DNA of 64,000 nucleotides from Nocardia coubleae NBRC 108252 (lineage in GTDB: Bacteria > Actinomycetota > Actinomycetes > Mycobacteriales > Mycobacteriaceae). The position numbers were made by a program, and so were the translations under genes. Within the stretch, counting starts at the first letter, position 1, and each line of letters begins with the position of its first letter. Shown one piece after another: positions 7,310 to 16,662 of this stretch. The notes under the pieces were generated by a model. The model had not been told where the DNA came from, made no database searches, and saw nothing but the letters and a program-made list of their open reading frames with translations. The DNA lies in assembly GCF_001612805.1 (NCBI RefSeq), contig NZ_BDBD01000006.1, positions 1-64,000 of the forward strand, written 5' to 3'.

Positions 7310-10243
7310 TCACAGCGGCACCTCCGCCCACCAGGCGATCACCTCGTCCTGGGCGGAGGGCCGCGGTGCGCCGCCGGTCCCGCTGCTGCCCCGGCGACTC
7401 ACCACGACGAGATAGTTGTCGCGGTCCGGATCGCCGGGGAAGCCGATCACCTGGTGCGCGGTCTGGACTCGGCTGGTGGCCGGATCGGGCACCACCCAGC
7501 GCCGCACCGTCACCGGCACACCGTCCTTCTCCGCCCCGAAGCGGACGGCGGCGGGGAATGCGTCCATGGCGGAGCGGGCCTGCGCGGAGTTCGCGTATTC
7601 GAGGACGAGATAGCTCACCGCACCGAGCCCGTTCTCCACCCGCTCACACTGCCATCCCGCGGTGATCGGGTTCCACTGCAGCGCAGGCTCTTTCCACTCC
7701 AATTCGCTCACCTGCCGAACCCCGACACAATTCGCCCCGCGATACCCCTGCCCCTCGATCCCGGTGCCCTGCGGGACCAGCGTCGGGAACACCCGCCTGC
7801 TCGCCAGGAACGAATCGGTCGCCTCGGCCACGGCACTCGACGGCCCCGGCACCACACCTCCGACGGCGCCCTCGTCGTCGTCCCCATCCGGCAGAACCAC
7901 CACGACCAGCGCCAGAACCACCGTCACCAACACGGCAACCAGCGCAGCGAGCACCACCCACCCGAGCCGCTGCAACCCCGACACCGGCCGAGACACCGCC
8001 GACTGCCGGCGATAGGGAACCGGCCAAGGATGCCGTCCTTGCGGCGGCCGTCCAGGACCACCCATTCCCGGCCCTCCCCCCGGCGGTTGCATCGGCGTCC
8101 CTGCCGACGCGACCGGTGCGGCCCCGGCCTGCGAAGGCACCGCCCCGACATCGTGCCCGCGCTCACCGCCACCCGAACCATCCCGGTGCGCACCGAGATC
8201 CGGGACGTCGGAGCCTTCTCCGCCCTGCGCCGCCTCCCCAGCAGCCGGGGGCGACGCCACGTTCTCACCACCGTCCGACCCCGGCACGCCGCCGAGCGCA
8301 AACGGCCGGTCCACCGCCGCGGCACCTGTTACGGGGTCGCCGGCAGGGGAAGCACCATGATCCGACTCGTCTTTCAGATCCGGCGCAGCGGAATCGCCCC
8401 GATCGGGCAGTTCTTCAGCGCCGCCATCGGTGTCCGACTCGGCATCGGCGTTGTGTTTTCCAGCACCCGAAACCGCTGAACCGTCAGGCATATCGACGTG
8501 CGTGCGTGCGTTCCCGACTTCCGCGCTGCCGACCGCTGGGGTTCCACTTCCGGTCGACGTCGGCCGCGCGCTCGCCGCCGCTCCATCTCCCCAGGCGGGC
8601 TCTGCGCGCGGGGCCGCCGGCTCGGCAGCTTCCACAGCCGAACTGGCGACACTTTCTCCGTCGACCTCGGTGACCGGCGAGTGCGCTTCCGCACCGCTGG
8701 TCGTCGTGTGCGTCGCACCACCGGCTGCTCCCGGTGTGCTGTCCTGTCTAGTCGCGGCCATGCCAGGAACAGCAGTGACTTCCGTTTGTGCCGAGGTATT
8801 TTCGGAGTCCGAGCGATCCTGGTTCGGCATACCGAGGACATCGGTCGCAGCGGTGCTCGACACCTCCTCTGCGACGGGTTCGGCGGGCACAACTGCACTG
8901 CCGATCGACGACGAACCGTCTGCCGCAGCGGCTTTCGCTGCACCCGGAGCACGACCCGGCGGTGGCGCCGACTGCTGCTGAGCGGGCTGGGCTGGTGACT
9001 GCTCGACCGGAGGCTGCTGCGCGACAGTCTGAGCCGGTGGTCGCTGGGCCGACGGTTGGGCCGCAGGCTGGTGAGACACAGGCGGCGCGAACAGTTGAGG
9101 CGGCGGAGGCTGAGGCGCGAGCTGCTGTGCAGGCGGTTGAACCCCAGGCTGTTGTGGAAGCGGCTGCGGGGCCAGACCCTGCTGCACCGGCGGTTGAGCC
9201 ACAGGCTGCTGAACCGGCGGCTGCACCGGCGGCTGGCCGACGTAGGGCTGCCCGCCGGGCGGGCCGGCCGGTGCCACTGGAGGTGCCGCCGGGTGCCAAT
9301 TCGGTTGGGGGGCAGCGGGTAACGGTGGCGCATAACCAGGGGCCGGCATGGATGCCAGCTGCCCCGGGACAGGTTGCGGCGAGTACGACGCAGGAAGGAC
9401 GGGCGGCTTGGTCGACGTGAGGGCCCGGCGGGCCGCCTTGGCGAATGCGGTGCACGACTCGTAGCGGGCCGCGGGATGTTTGGCCATGGCTGCGGCGAGG
9501 ACCGCATCCATGGCGGGCGGTAGGCCCGTGCGGCGCAGGGCGAGTGGCGGTGGGGGTGCGTAAAGCGTGCCCCGGATGATCTCGTTGGGGTCGGGTGAGT
9601 CGAAGGGCGCCAGGCCGGTGAACAGCCAGTACAGGGTGCAGGCCAGGGAGTACTGGTCGGAGCGGTGGTCGAGCTCGGCGCCGGTCATCTGTTCGGGCGA
9701 GGCGTAGGCCAAGGTGGCAGTGAACATGCCCTGCTGGGTGAGGTGGGTGGAGTCGGCGCGCAGACGGGCGATCCCGAAGTCGGTGAGGAACACCCGCTCC
9801 CCCTGCCCGCCGCCGGATCGCGCAAGCAAGATGTTGGCCGGCTTCACGTCCCGGTGCAGCACACCGTGCCCGTGCGCGTAATCCAGTGCGTCGGCGACAC
9901 CTTCGATGATCTGCACCGCGCGCTGCGGTGGCAGGGTACGCGGGTCGACGGTGGCCGCGTCGATCCCGTCGACGTACTGCATGCTGATCCACAGCTGTTC
10001 GTCCTCGGCGCCCCGATCGAACACGGTGACGATGCCGGGATGATCCAGCGCCGCGGCCAGATCCGCTTCCCGCTCGAACCTGGCCCGAATCCGCGCGTCC
10101 GCGAACAGATCCCGGTTGAGCAGCTTCAACGCGGTCAACCGGTCCAGGCGCGGGTGCCGCGCCAGATACACCGTCCCCATACCGCCCTGGCCGAGCATCC
10201 GTTCGATGGTGAACCCGGCGAACACATCACCGATCTCGTGCAC
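7310..10243 (-). CDS. Transmembrane Ser/Thr protein kinase with long Pro/Gln-rich linker
   Basis: Receptor-like kinase of about 977 residues from a GTG at 10243, placed after AAAGGGGG. An in-frame ATG at 10354 would add 37 unlikely residues. The kinase domain (residues ~10-270) shows GQGGMGTVYLAR, ALKLL, HRDVKPANIL (~130), TDFGIAR (~155) and YASPEQM. Then follows a very long Pro/Gln/Ala and acidic low-complexity region of about 480 residues, a single membrane helix (WVVLAALVAVLVTVVLALVV), and an extracytoplasmic C-terminal domain of about 165 residues with two Cys and a Trp-rich end. The tail lacks PASTA repeats and I do not recognise its sensor fold. It converges on the exporter permease, two bases away. 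Confidence 0.92.
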   Translation of the reverse strand: MHEIGDVFAGFTIERMLGQGGMGTVYLARHPRLDRLTALKLLNRDLFADARIRARFEREADLAAALDHPGIVTVFDRGAEDEQLWISMQYVDGIDAATVDPRTLPPQRAVQIIEGVADALDYAHGHGVLHRDVKPANILLARSGGGQGERVFLTDFGIARLRADSTHLTQQGMFTATLAYASPEQMTGAELDHRSDQYSLACTLYWLFTGLAPFDSPDPNEIIRGTLYAPPPPLALRRTGLPPAMDAVLAAAMAKHPAARYESCTAFAKAARRALTSTKPPVLPASYSPQPVPGQLASMPAPGYAPPLPAAPQPNWHPAAPPVAPAGPPGGQPYVGQPPVQPPVQQPVAQPPVQQGLAPQPLPQQPGVQPPAQQLAPQPPPPQLFAPPVSHQPAAQPSAQRPPAQTVAQQPPVEQSPAQPAQQQSAPPPGRAPGAAKAAAADGSSSIGSAVVPAEPVAEEVSSTAATDVLGMPNQDRSDSENTSAQTEVTAVPGMAATRQDSTPGAAGGATHTTTSGAEAHSPVTEVDGESVASSAVEAAEPAAPRAEPAWGDGAAASARPTSTGSGTPAVGSAEVGNARTHVDMPDGSAVSGAGKHNADAESDTDGGAEELPDRGDSAAPDLKDESDHGASPAGDPVTGAAAVDRPFALGGVPGSDGGENVASPPAAGEAAQGGEGSDVPDLGAHRDGSGGGERGHDVGAVPSQAGAAPVASAGTPMQPPGGGPGMGGPGRPPQGRHPWPVPYRRQSAVSRPVSGLQRLGWVVLAALVAVLVTVVLALVVVVLPDGDDDEGAVGGVVPGPSSAVAEATDSFLASRRVFPTLVPQGTGIEGQGYRGANCVGVRQVSELEWKEPALQWNPITAGWQCERVENGLGAVSYLVLEYANSAQARSAMDAFPAAVRFGAEKDGVPVTVRRWVVPDPATSRVQTAHQVIGFPGDPDRDNYLVVVSRRGSSGTGGAPRPSAQDEVIAWWAEVPL

Positions 10244-10403
10244 CACGACCCCCTTTAAGCGCCCGTCGCCGGACAGCGCGACCGTCCCGGCATATGCGAA
10301 ACTTACTGGCATACGCCCGAGATCGTCCGGGCGCGCTAGACGAGTAGTTTGCACCGCCGGAGCACAGCGCCTCCGCGCAACCGGTGGTGGGGAGGGTTTT
10401 CAG

Positions 10404-11300
10404 GTGGCTGGCTCTACTGTGAAGGCTGCCTGTCGCGGTCTCGTGTCCGGTGTGCTGTTGATGTCGGCGGCGCTGACCGGCTCGTGCGCGGTGCCCGGCA
10501 ACCCGACCGCCGCGACGGCACCGACGGTCCAGCGCGACGAGGGCGAGGCCTGGCGTCCCGGCCAGTCGGTGATCCTGCCCGACTCGCTGGCCGCCGAATT
10601 CACCCAGCTGCAGGCGACCCTGCCCGGCCAGGTGGGGATGGCGTTGATGCCGGTCGGCGGCGGACGGATGACGATCTACGGCGACTGGACCACCGGCATC
10701 GCCTGGTCCACCATCAAGGTTCCGCTCGCCGTCGCCGCCCTGCGCCACGACCACGACCAGTCCATCTTCGAGATGGTGCAGGCCGCGATCACGGTGTCGG
10801 ACAACGACGCCGCCTATGGCCTGTGGCAGTCCCTCGGCGACGGCACGGCGGCGGCCGAGGCGGTGCAGCAGGTACTCGACGAGGCCGGTGAGGTGAACGC
10901 CGACAAACCGGGGATGCGTACCGAACTCGACTACACGGCCTTCGGTGTCACCGAATGGTCGCTGGCCAACCAGGTGCGCTTCGCCTCCAAGCTGCCGTGC
11001 CTGCCCGACACCGAGGTCGTGATGCGGTTGATGGGTGAGATCACCCCCGAGCAGGGCTGGGGTCTCGGCCTGCTCGATCACGCGGAGTTCAAGGGCGGCT
11101 GGGGTCCCGACGACGACACCGGCATGTACACGGTCCGCCAGTTCGGGCTGATCCCCGTCGGCAGTGGCCAATTGGCGGTCGCCCTTGCCGCACAGGCGGA
11201 TTCGGGCAGCTTCGAGGACACCACCGCACTGCTCGACCGGATGGCGCTGCTGCTGGCACGTCATCTGCCCGACCTGCGGGGCGGAGTGTGCCCGCGCTGA
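10404..11300 (+). CDS. Exported beta-lactamase-like serine hydrolase
   Basis: 298 residues from GTG 10404, seven bases after GGAGGG. An N-terminal signal segment ends at ALTGSC, an imperfect lipobox, so the protein may be a lipoprotein. The hydrolase part carries an SxxK motif (WSTIK), an SDN-like triad (VSDNDAAYGLW) and KGGW, where a KTG motif would be expected. It therefore has the penicillin-binding/class A beta-lactamase fold, but the third motif is unusual and antibiotic hydrolysis should not be assumed. It is divergent from the large kinase and convergent with the next two-component pair, with 10 bases between stops. Confidence 0.85.
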   Translation: MAGSTVKAACRGLVSGVLLMSAALTGSCAVPGNPTAATAPTVQRDEGEAWRPGQSVILPDSLAAEFTQLQATLPGQVGMALMPVGGGRMTIYGDWTTGIAWSTIKVPLAVAALRHDHDQSIFEMVQAAITVSDNDAAYGLWQSLGDGTAAAEAVQQVLDEAGEVNADKPGMRTELDYTAFGVTEWSLANQVRFASKLPCLPDTEVVMRLMGEITPEQGWGLGLLDHAEFKGGWGPDDDTGMYTVRQFGLIPVGSGQLAVALAAQADSGSFEDTTALLDRMALLLARHLPDLRGGVCPR

Positions 11301-11310
11301 GCGGGCCCGC

Positions 11311-11976
11311 TCAGCCGGGAACGACCAGACCGGATTCATAGGCGAGGACGACCGCTTGGGCCCGGTCGCGCAGGCCGAGCTTGGAAAAGACTTTGGACAC
11401 ATGCGTTTTCACGGTCTGCTCGGCCACGAACAGTTCGCTCGCGATCTCGGTGTTGGACAGACCCTTGGCCACCAGCTCGAGTACTTCGCGTTCGCGCGGT
11501 GTCAGTGTCGACAGAGCGGGCGAGGGTGCGGTGCGCACGGTGTTGCGCCGCCGGGTCACATCCGCGATCAAGCGGCGGGTGATCGTCGGTGCGAGCAGGG
11601 CCTGTCCGTCGGCGACCACCCGCACCGCGCGCACCAACTCCTCCGCGGGTGCGTCTTTGAGCAGGAATCCGCTGGCGCCGAGGCTCAGTGCCTCGTACAC
11701 GTAGTCGTCGATGTCGAAGGTCGTGAGCATGAGCACCCGCACAGGCGGGTCGAAACCGGCGGCGAGGATGGCGCGGGCGGCGTCGAGCCCGTTCATCTCG
11801 GGCATGCGCACATCCATCAGCACGACGTCGGGGCGAAGCCGTTTGGCTTCGGCGACGGCCACTTTGCCGTCGGGGGCGTCGCCGACGACGCTGATGTCGG
11901 GTTGGGCACCGAGCAGAGCGCCGAAGCCCTGCCGGACCATCGCCTGGTCGTCGGCGATCAAGACGGTAATAGCCAC
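11311..11976 (-). CDS. LuxR/NarL-family response regulator
   Basis: 221-residue regulator. Receiver domain with VLIADDQAMVRQG, phospho-acceptor Asp in VVLMDVRMPEMNG, and Lys in LLKDAPAEE. LuxR helix-turn-helix at the C-terminus (LTPREREVLELVAKGLSNTEIASELF). It lies nine bases after its histidine kinase on the same strand, forming the second two-component pair of the window. No obvious target gene is adjacent; nothing in the sequence identifies its stimulus. Confidence 0.93.
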   Translation of the reverse strand: MAITVLIADDQAMVRQGFGALLGAQPDISVVGDAPDGKVAVAEAKRLRPDVVLMDVRMPEMNGLDAARAILAAGFDPPVRVLMLTTFDIDDYVYEALSLGASGFLLKDAPAEELVRAVRVVADGQALLAPTITRRLIADVTRRRNTVRTAPSPALSTLTPREREVLELVAKGLSNTEIASELFVAEQTVKTHVSKVFSKLGLRDRAQAVVLAYESGLVVPG

Positions 11977-11985
11977 GCGACCACC

Positions 11986-13149
11986 TTACGGGGTCGGCAG
12001 CGTCACCGAGACCTCGAATCCGCCGGTCGCAGTGGGTCCGGCGAGCAGTTGTCCGCCGACCGCCGCCACCCGGGTGCGCATGCCGTCGATGCCGTGCCCG
12101 CCGCCCGTGCTCTTGCTCGGCACACCGGTGGCGGGGTCGTTGTGGACCGTCACCGTCACCAGCCCGGGCCGCACACCGACCGCGACGCGCACAGGGGCGC
12201 CGGGTGCGTGCCGCGCGCAGTTGGCCATCGATTCCTGGACGACGCGGTACACGACCAGCCCGGTGGTCTCGGGCACGGTCGACAGATCACCGTCGACGGT
12301 CCACTCGACGGGCAGACCGGCACGCGCGGCCGACTCGCACAGCGCGGGCACGTCGGCGGCGCGCGGTTGCGGTGCGTGTTCGGGCAGTTGCCCGTCGCTG
12401 CGCAGCACGCCGAGCATGCCGCGGATCTCGTTGAGCGCGGTGCGCGCGGTGGCACCGATGGATTCGAATTCCGCCGCGGCGGCCGGGTGCAGGTCGGTGA
12501 TCCGGTAGGGCGCGGTCTGGGCCTGCACCACCACCATCGACATGTGATGGGCGACCACATCGTGCAGGTCGCGGGCGATGCGCGCCTTCTCCTCGAGGAT
12601 GGCGCGGCGCGCGCGTTCCACCTCGGTCACCTCGGCCTGTTCCTCGAGTTTGGCCCGCGAGGCGCCGAGGGTCTGCAGCAGGTAGCCGAGCAGCGCGAGC
12701 GCACCGAACCCGACCGGCCACCCCCACAGCGGACCGTCGGCCGAACCGGGCATGGTCGTGGCGAACAGCATCGATTGCCCAGCCCACGCGACGACCACCA
12801 CGGGCAGCGGCGCGCGCAACGCCACCGCGAACAGCAGCACGAACAGCACGATGACGTGCACCACCTGGAACGGCAGGTCGCTGTCGGCGGTCGGCGAGAT
12901 CACCAGCGAGATGAGCAGCGCCGACCCCGCGGAGACGGCCCAGCCGAGGGCGGGATTGAGCCGGACGAGCAGGAGCGGGAACACCGCGAGCCCCGAGATC
13001 AGCGGTGCGACAGCGGCGGGCACCTGGTGGGTGACGAACAGCGTGGGCCACGCGATGCTGTACAGAATGAGCGCTACCAGCACGGTTCCCAGGTCGAACC
13101 AAGTGGTCGCGTCGATCCGGCGCACGGAGGTACGCAGTTGTCCGGTCAT
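11986..13149 (-). CDS. Sensor histidine kinase (HisKA_3 type)
   Basis: 387 residues from the ATG at 13149 (MTGQLRTSVRRID). The same open frame extends far upstream but there it is antisense to the phospholipase-like gene and was discarded. About five hydrophobic segments cover residues 20-150. The phosphoacceptor His is in ARDLHDVVAHHMS, and the ATPase shows SMANCARHAPGA and GGGHGIDGMRTR. Cognate partner of the regulator immediately downstream. Length and organisation are ordinary for the family. Confidence 0.92.
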   Translation of the reverse strand: MTGQLRTSVRRIDATTWFDLGTVLVALILYSIAWPTLFVTHQVPAAVAPLISGLAVFPLLLVRLNPALGWAVSAGSALLISLVISPTADSDLPFQVVHVIVLFVLLFAVALRAPLPVVVVAWAGQSMLFATTMPGSADGPLWGWPVGFGALALLGYLLQTLGASRAKLEEQAEVTEVERARRAILEEKARIARDLHDVVAHHMSMVVVQAQTAPYRITDLHPAAAAEFESIGATARTALNEIRGMLGVLRSDGQLPEHAPQPRAADVPALCESAARAGLPVEWTVDGDLSTVPETTGLVVYRVVQESMANCARHAPGAPVRVAVGVRPGLVTVTVHNDPATGVPSKSTGGGHGIDGMRTRVAAVGGQLLAGPTATGGFEVSVTLPTP

Positions 13150-13315
13150 GGTCCTGAGCCTAGGAAACCGGTCACCGACCCACCTCATACCCACGAACCA
13201 ACTGCGACCCCCTACCCTGGTGTGACCCCGGCGCCGGGACACCACCCGCGCGCCTCGCGAAACCGGTCCACAGCGGGATGCCCGCCGTACGACCCGCTCC
13301 TTACTGTCGGAGGCC

Positions 13316-14068
13316 ATGAAAACCCCGCTTCGCCCGGCACCCGCCGCTCGCCGTGCCCGTGCCACAGGTTCCGCGTCGCCCGCCGACACCACCACTCCCC
13401 ATCGCCGCCGCAGCGGCATCGCGCTGTGCACCGCCGGGCTCGCGATGGCCTCCGCGGTCGTGATGTCGGCACCGGGCGCGATGGGTACCACCCCGGGCAG
13501 CGGGGTCGAGAACGCGGCCGCCACCGCCGTGGTGCGCTCCCTCACCGACGACGACCCGGACGCACCCGCGCTGATCCCCCGCGATTTCGGTTTCAAGTTC
13601 GGGTACGACCCCGCCGAGCAGGACGGCATGCTGGTGAACCCGAACGGCGGCTGCTCCTCCCCGGTGACGTTGCCGGGCGAGTTCGAGGCCGCCTGCAAGG
13701 CCCACGACCTGGGCTACGACATGCTGCGCTACGCCGAGCGGGTCGACGAGCCGCTGGGCCCGTGGGCACGGCGCTCGGTGGACGCGGCCCTGAACCGACG
13801 CATCCACGCCGCCTGTGAGCTGCGCGACGACGAGTTCTCCCGCGCGCGCTGCGGTGTGATGGCCGATATCGCCTTCACCGCCGTCGACGTGAACTCGCGA
13901 AGGCAGGACTACGCCGCACCGGTGGTGGAGAACGTCTTCGCCGAGACCGACCCCGCCGACCGGCCCAACCTGTGGCCCTTGGCGCGCACGGTGCTGGGGT
14001 TGTTCGCGGTGACGGCCGCCTGCGCGGTGATCATCGACGCGCTGCGCAAACGTCGCCGCGTGATCTGA
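13316..14068 (+). CDS. Exported phospholipase A2-like protein with C-terminal membrane anchor
   Basis: 250 residues. A long basic, Arg-rich N-region precedes a hydrophobic signal segment (residues ~35-60), so it is exported. Around residue 125 is CKAHDLGYDMLRYA, the Cys-x-x-His-Asp motif of prokaryotic phospholipase A2, where His-Asp forms the catalytic dyad. The upstream NPNGGCSSP supplies the Cys that would pair in a disulfide, and DDEFSRARCGVMAD a further one. Near the C-terminus a hydrophobic helix (TVLGLFAVTAACAVII) followed by KRRRVI looks like a membrane anchor, which is unusual for the small secreted enzymes of Streptomyces. Activity is inferred from the motif alone. Confidence 0.75.
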   Translation: MKTPLRPAPAARRARATGSASPADTTTPHRRRSGIALCTAGLAMASAVVMSAPGAMGTTPGSGVENAAATAVVRSLTDDDPDAPALIPRDFGFKFGYDPAEQDGMLVNPNGGCSSPVTLPGEFEAACKAHDLGYDMLRYAERVDEPLGPWARRSVDAALNRRIHAACELRDDEFSRARCGVMADIAFTAVDVNSRRQDYAAPVVENVFAETDPADRPNLWPLARTVLGLFAVTAACAVIIDALRKRRRVI

Positions 14069-14083
14069 CCACATTGCCGATTT

Positions 14084-14099
14084 CTAGAACTTGTTCTAG
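14084..14099. promoter_or_regulatory. KstR-type operator box
   Basis: CTAGAAC-TT-GTTCTAG is a perfect palindrome that matches the published KstR consensus TnnAACnnGTTnnA exactly (TAGAACTTGTTCTA). KstR is the TetR-family repressor of sterol/cholesterol catabolism in mycobacteria and rhodococci. The box ends nine bases before the SRPBCC start codon, so bound repressor would cover the promoter and start. The match is seen; control by a KstR orthologue is inference. Confidence 0.7.
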
Positions 14100-14108
14100 C
14101 TTTCACGC

Positions 14109-14540
14109 ATGACTCTGGTGATCGACGAGACGGTCGAGATCGATGCCCCCGCCGCGAAAGTCTGGCAGGTGCTCACCGATTTCGCACACTACGGCGAGTG
14201 GAATACCTTCTGCTACGAGGCCTCGAGCACCCTGGTGCCCGGCGAGCCGATCGACATGATGGTGAATCTCGGCGGCAACAAGCGCGCCCAGCGCGAGTGG
14301 ATCCGCACCCACACGCCGGGCGTCGAGTTCAGCTACGCGATGAAGCCGGTGCCGCTGGGCGCGCTGCACAGCCTGCGCTCGCACACCGTGGTCCCGCTCG
14401 GCGAGGACCGCTGCCGCTACGAATCGCGCTTCACCCTGGCCGGCTGGCTCAGCCCCGTCGTCACCCTGGCGCTCGGCAAGCACCTGCGTGCCGGGTTCGA
14501 CGCCATGACGGCCGGGGTAGCCGCTCGCGCCGTCTCGTAA
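14109..14540 (+). CDS. SRPBCC/START-like lipid-binding family protein
   Basis: 143-residue cytoplasmic protein. The start MTLVIDETVEIDAPAAKVWQVLTDFAHYGEWN is the signature opening of the SRPBCC fold (polyketide cyclase/START-like), with a hydrophobic cavity that binds lipids or other apolar ligands. Members range from carriers to enzymes and the sequence does not separate these. The perfect KstR-like palindrome directly upstream suggests it belongs to a sterol-responsive regulon, which would fit a steroid-binding role, but that is inference. It stands alone between a phospholipase-like gene and the convergent gatA. Confidence 0.85.
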   Translation: MTLVIDETVEIDAPAAKVWQVLTDFAHYGEWNTFCYEASSTLVPGEPIDMMVNLGGNKRAQREWIRTHTPGVEFSYAMKPVPLGALHSLRSHTVVPLGEDRCRYESRFTLAGWLSPVVTLALGKHLRAGFDAMTAGVAARAVS

Positions 14541-14610
14541 CGTCGCCCGCGCGCTGGACTCGGCGCGATGACCGCCCGGCCGCGAACCGACCTCGCTGTC
14601 CGCGCCTACG

Positions 14611-14655
14611 AAAAGCGGGGCCCGCCAAGGATTCTCATCCTCGACGAGCCCCGCT
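14611..14655 (-). terminator. Terminator after gatA
   Basis: AGCGGGGC (14614-14621) and GCCCCGCT (14648-14655) form a perfect 8-base stem. Read on the minus strand it is followed by a short T run (14614-14611). It lies just past the gatA stop at 14668, so it fits a factor-independent terminator for the gatCA operon. The 26-base loop is long. Confidence 0.5.
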
Positions 14656-14667
14656 CGGTACGAACCC

Positions 14668-16155
14668 TCAGACCGCGCCCGGGGTGGGCAGCGGACCACG
14701 GGCCGCCTCGTAGGCCGCACCGACCCGGTACAGGCGGTCATCGGCCAGCGCGGGCGCCATGATCTGCAGACCCACGGGCAGGTTGTCGTCGGCCGACAGC
14801 CCCGACGGCACCGACATGCCGGGGTGCCCGGCGAGGTTGGTCGGCAGGGTGCACAGGTCCGACAGGTACATGGCGAGCGGGTCGCCGACCTTCTCGCCCA
14901 GCTTCCACGGGGTGAACGGGCTGGTCGGCGAGACGAGCACGTCGACCTGTTCGTAGGCCGCGTCGAAGTCACGCGCGATCATCGTGCGCACCTTCAGAGC
15001 CTGACCGTAGTAGGCGTCGTAGTAGCCGGCCGACAGCGCGTAGGTGCCGATGATGATGCGGCGCTTGACCTCCGGGCCGAAACCGGCCTCACGGGTCAGC
15101 GACATCACCTGGTCGGCGCTGTGGCTGCCGTCGTCACCGACGCGCAGGCCGTAGCGCATGGCATCGAAGCGCGCCAGGTTCGACGACACCTCCGACGGCA
15201 TCACCAGGTAGTACGAGGACAGCGCGTACTCGAAGCTCGGGCACGACACCTCGATCACCTCGGCGCCCAGTTCCTTCAGCACCGCGACGGCGGCGTCGAA
15301 GGAGGCGATCACGCCGGGCTGGTAACTGTCGGAATGCAATTCGCGCACCACACCGACACGCACACCGGTCAGGTCACCGTTGGCGCCCTGGCGCGCGGCC
15401 TCGACCACCGGGGCGACCGGCACCTTGCGCGAGGTGGAGTCGCGCGGGTCGTGCCCGGCGATCACCTCGTGCAGCAGCGCGGTGTCGAGCACGGTGCGAC
15501 CACACGGCCCACCCTGGTCGAGCGACGACGCGCATGCGACGAGACCGTACCGCGACACGGTGCCGTACGTGGGCTTGACGCCGACGGTCGCGGTGACCGC
15601 GGCGGGCTGACGGATCGACCCACCGGTATCGGTGCCGATGGCCAGCGGCGCCTGGAACGAGGCCAGCGCGGCCGCCGAACCACCGCCGGAACCGCCCGGG
15701 ATGCGGGTGGTGTCCCACGGGTTGCGGGTGGGGCCGTACGCGGAGTTCTCGGTGGACGAACCCATGGCGAACTCGTCCATATTGGTCTTGCCGAGAATCG
15801 GGATGCCTGCCGCGCGCAACCGGGTGGTCACGGTGGCGTCATAGGGCGACATCCACCCCTCGAGCACCTTCGACGCACACGTGGTCGGCATGTCGGTGGT
15901 GGTGAAAACGTCCTTGAGCGCCAACGGAACTCCCGCCAGCGGCGAGGCGGGCTGCTCCCCCGCGGCGATCGCGGCGTCCACCACGGCGGCCGCGGCCAGC
16001 GCCTGCTCGCTCGCGACGTGCAGGAAGGCGTTGAGCTCGCCGTCGACCTTGCCGATGCGGTCCAGGTGCGCCTGGGTGACCTCGGTGGAGGACACCTCGC
16101 CGCCGTGGATCTTGCTCGCCAGCTCGGCCGCCGACAGCGTGGTCAACTCGCTCAT
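14668..16155 (-). CDS. gatA: Glutamyl-/aspartyl-tRNA amidotransferase subunit A
   Basis: 495-residue amidase subunit of GatCAB. It releases ammonia from glutamine to convert Glu-tRNA(Gln) and Asp-tRNA(Asn) to the amidated forms. The amidase signature is complete: the Ser-rich loop [12 protein letters not shown], then [12 protein letters not shown] with the cis-Ser and nucleophilic Ser, and the Lys in ALKDVF. Length and start ([19 protein letters not shown]) are normal. It overlaps gatC by four bases (ATGA), so the two subunits are translated together. gatB is not in the window; in mycobacteria it lies a little further downstream. Confidence 0.97.
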   Translation of the reverse strand: MSELTTLSAAELASKIHGGEVSSTEVTQAHLDRIGKVDGELNAFLHVASEQALAAAAVVDAAIAAGEQPASPLAGVPLALKDVFTTTDMPTTCASKVLEGWMSPYDATVTTRLRAAGIPILGKTNMDEFAMGSSTENSAYGPTRNPWDTTRIPGGSGGGSAAALASFQAPLAIGTDTGGSIRQPAAVTATVGVKPTYGTVSRYGLVACASSLDQGGPCGRTVLDTALLHEVIAGHDPRDSTSRKVPVAPVVEAARQGANGDLTGVRVGVVRELHSDSYQPGVIASFDAAVAVLKELGAEVIEVSCPSFEYALSSYYLVMPSEVSSNLARFDAMRYGLRVGDDGSHSADQVMSLTREAGFGPEVKRRIIIGTYALSAGYYDAYYGQALKVRTMIARDFDAAYEQVDVLVSPTSPFTPWKLGEKVGDPLAMYLSDLCTLPTNLAGHPGMSVPSGLSADDNLPVGLQIMAPALADDRLYRVGAAYEAARGPLPTPGAV

Positions 16156-16448
16156 TCGCCCTCTCCCAGAATCTGCGGGACCAGGAAACGCTGTTCTTCC
16201 ACGGCGGGCGCCTGGTCCAGCGCCTGCTCGGGGGTGAGGCCGGGCACGACCACGTCGGGCCTGGTCACATTGGTCGTCGGGTTCGGCGATGCGGTGGCGG
16301 GGACGTCGGCGGCGACCTCGGAAATGGTCCGGACGTGGCTGAGGATCGAATCCAGCTGACCGGCGAACTGGTCGAGTTCGGCGTCGGTCAACGCCAGCCG
16401 GGACAGCCGGGCGAGGTGAGCGACCTCGTCGCGGGAGATTGCGGGCAC
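16152..16448 (-). CDS. gatC: Glutamyl-/aspartyl-tRNA amidotransferase subunit C
   Basis: 98 residues from a GTG at 16448, preceded by AAAGGGG. GatC wraps around GatA and stabilises the GatCAB complex. [33 protein letters not shown] is the family's conserved N-terminal helix pair, and the C-terminal FLVPQILG is also typical. The open frame continues upstream, but the family begins at this methionine. Operon leader for gatA, with a four-base overlap. Confidence 0.96.
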   Translation of the reverse strand: MPAISRDEVAHLARLSRLALTDAELDQFAGQLDSILSHVRTISEVAADVPATASPNPTTNVTRPDVVVPGLTPEQALDQAPAVEEQRFLVPQILGEGE

Positions 16449-16662
16449 CGCGGGACCCCTTTCGGCTTCGGGTGGGAAGAACTTCCGGTACAGCCTAACG
16501 AGGTGGGCGAACAGCCCCGGACGCACCCGCCTCGCACGAAAGTTCGCCCTCCTCGGCGCGATGGGGTCATACTCGAGTCGAGATCCCCCGGTTGGGGGTG
16601 TAAGTATTGCTTCACCGGGTATTCGTCTCGAACAGCCTCGGCCGTCAAGGAAAGGAACGCAC

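Noticed and set aside
8940..9330. Repetitive CAG/CGG-rich sequence considered as a DNA repeat locus
   Set aside because: It encodes the Pro/Gln-rich linker of the large kinase; the repetition is low-complexity protein coding.
11164..13818. Plus-strand open frame of 884 codons
   Set aside because: Antisense to the second two-component pair and running into the phospholipase-like gene in the wrong frame.
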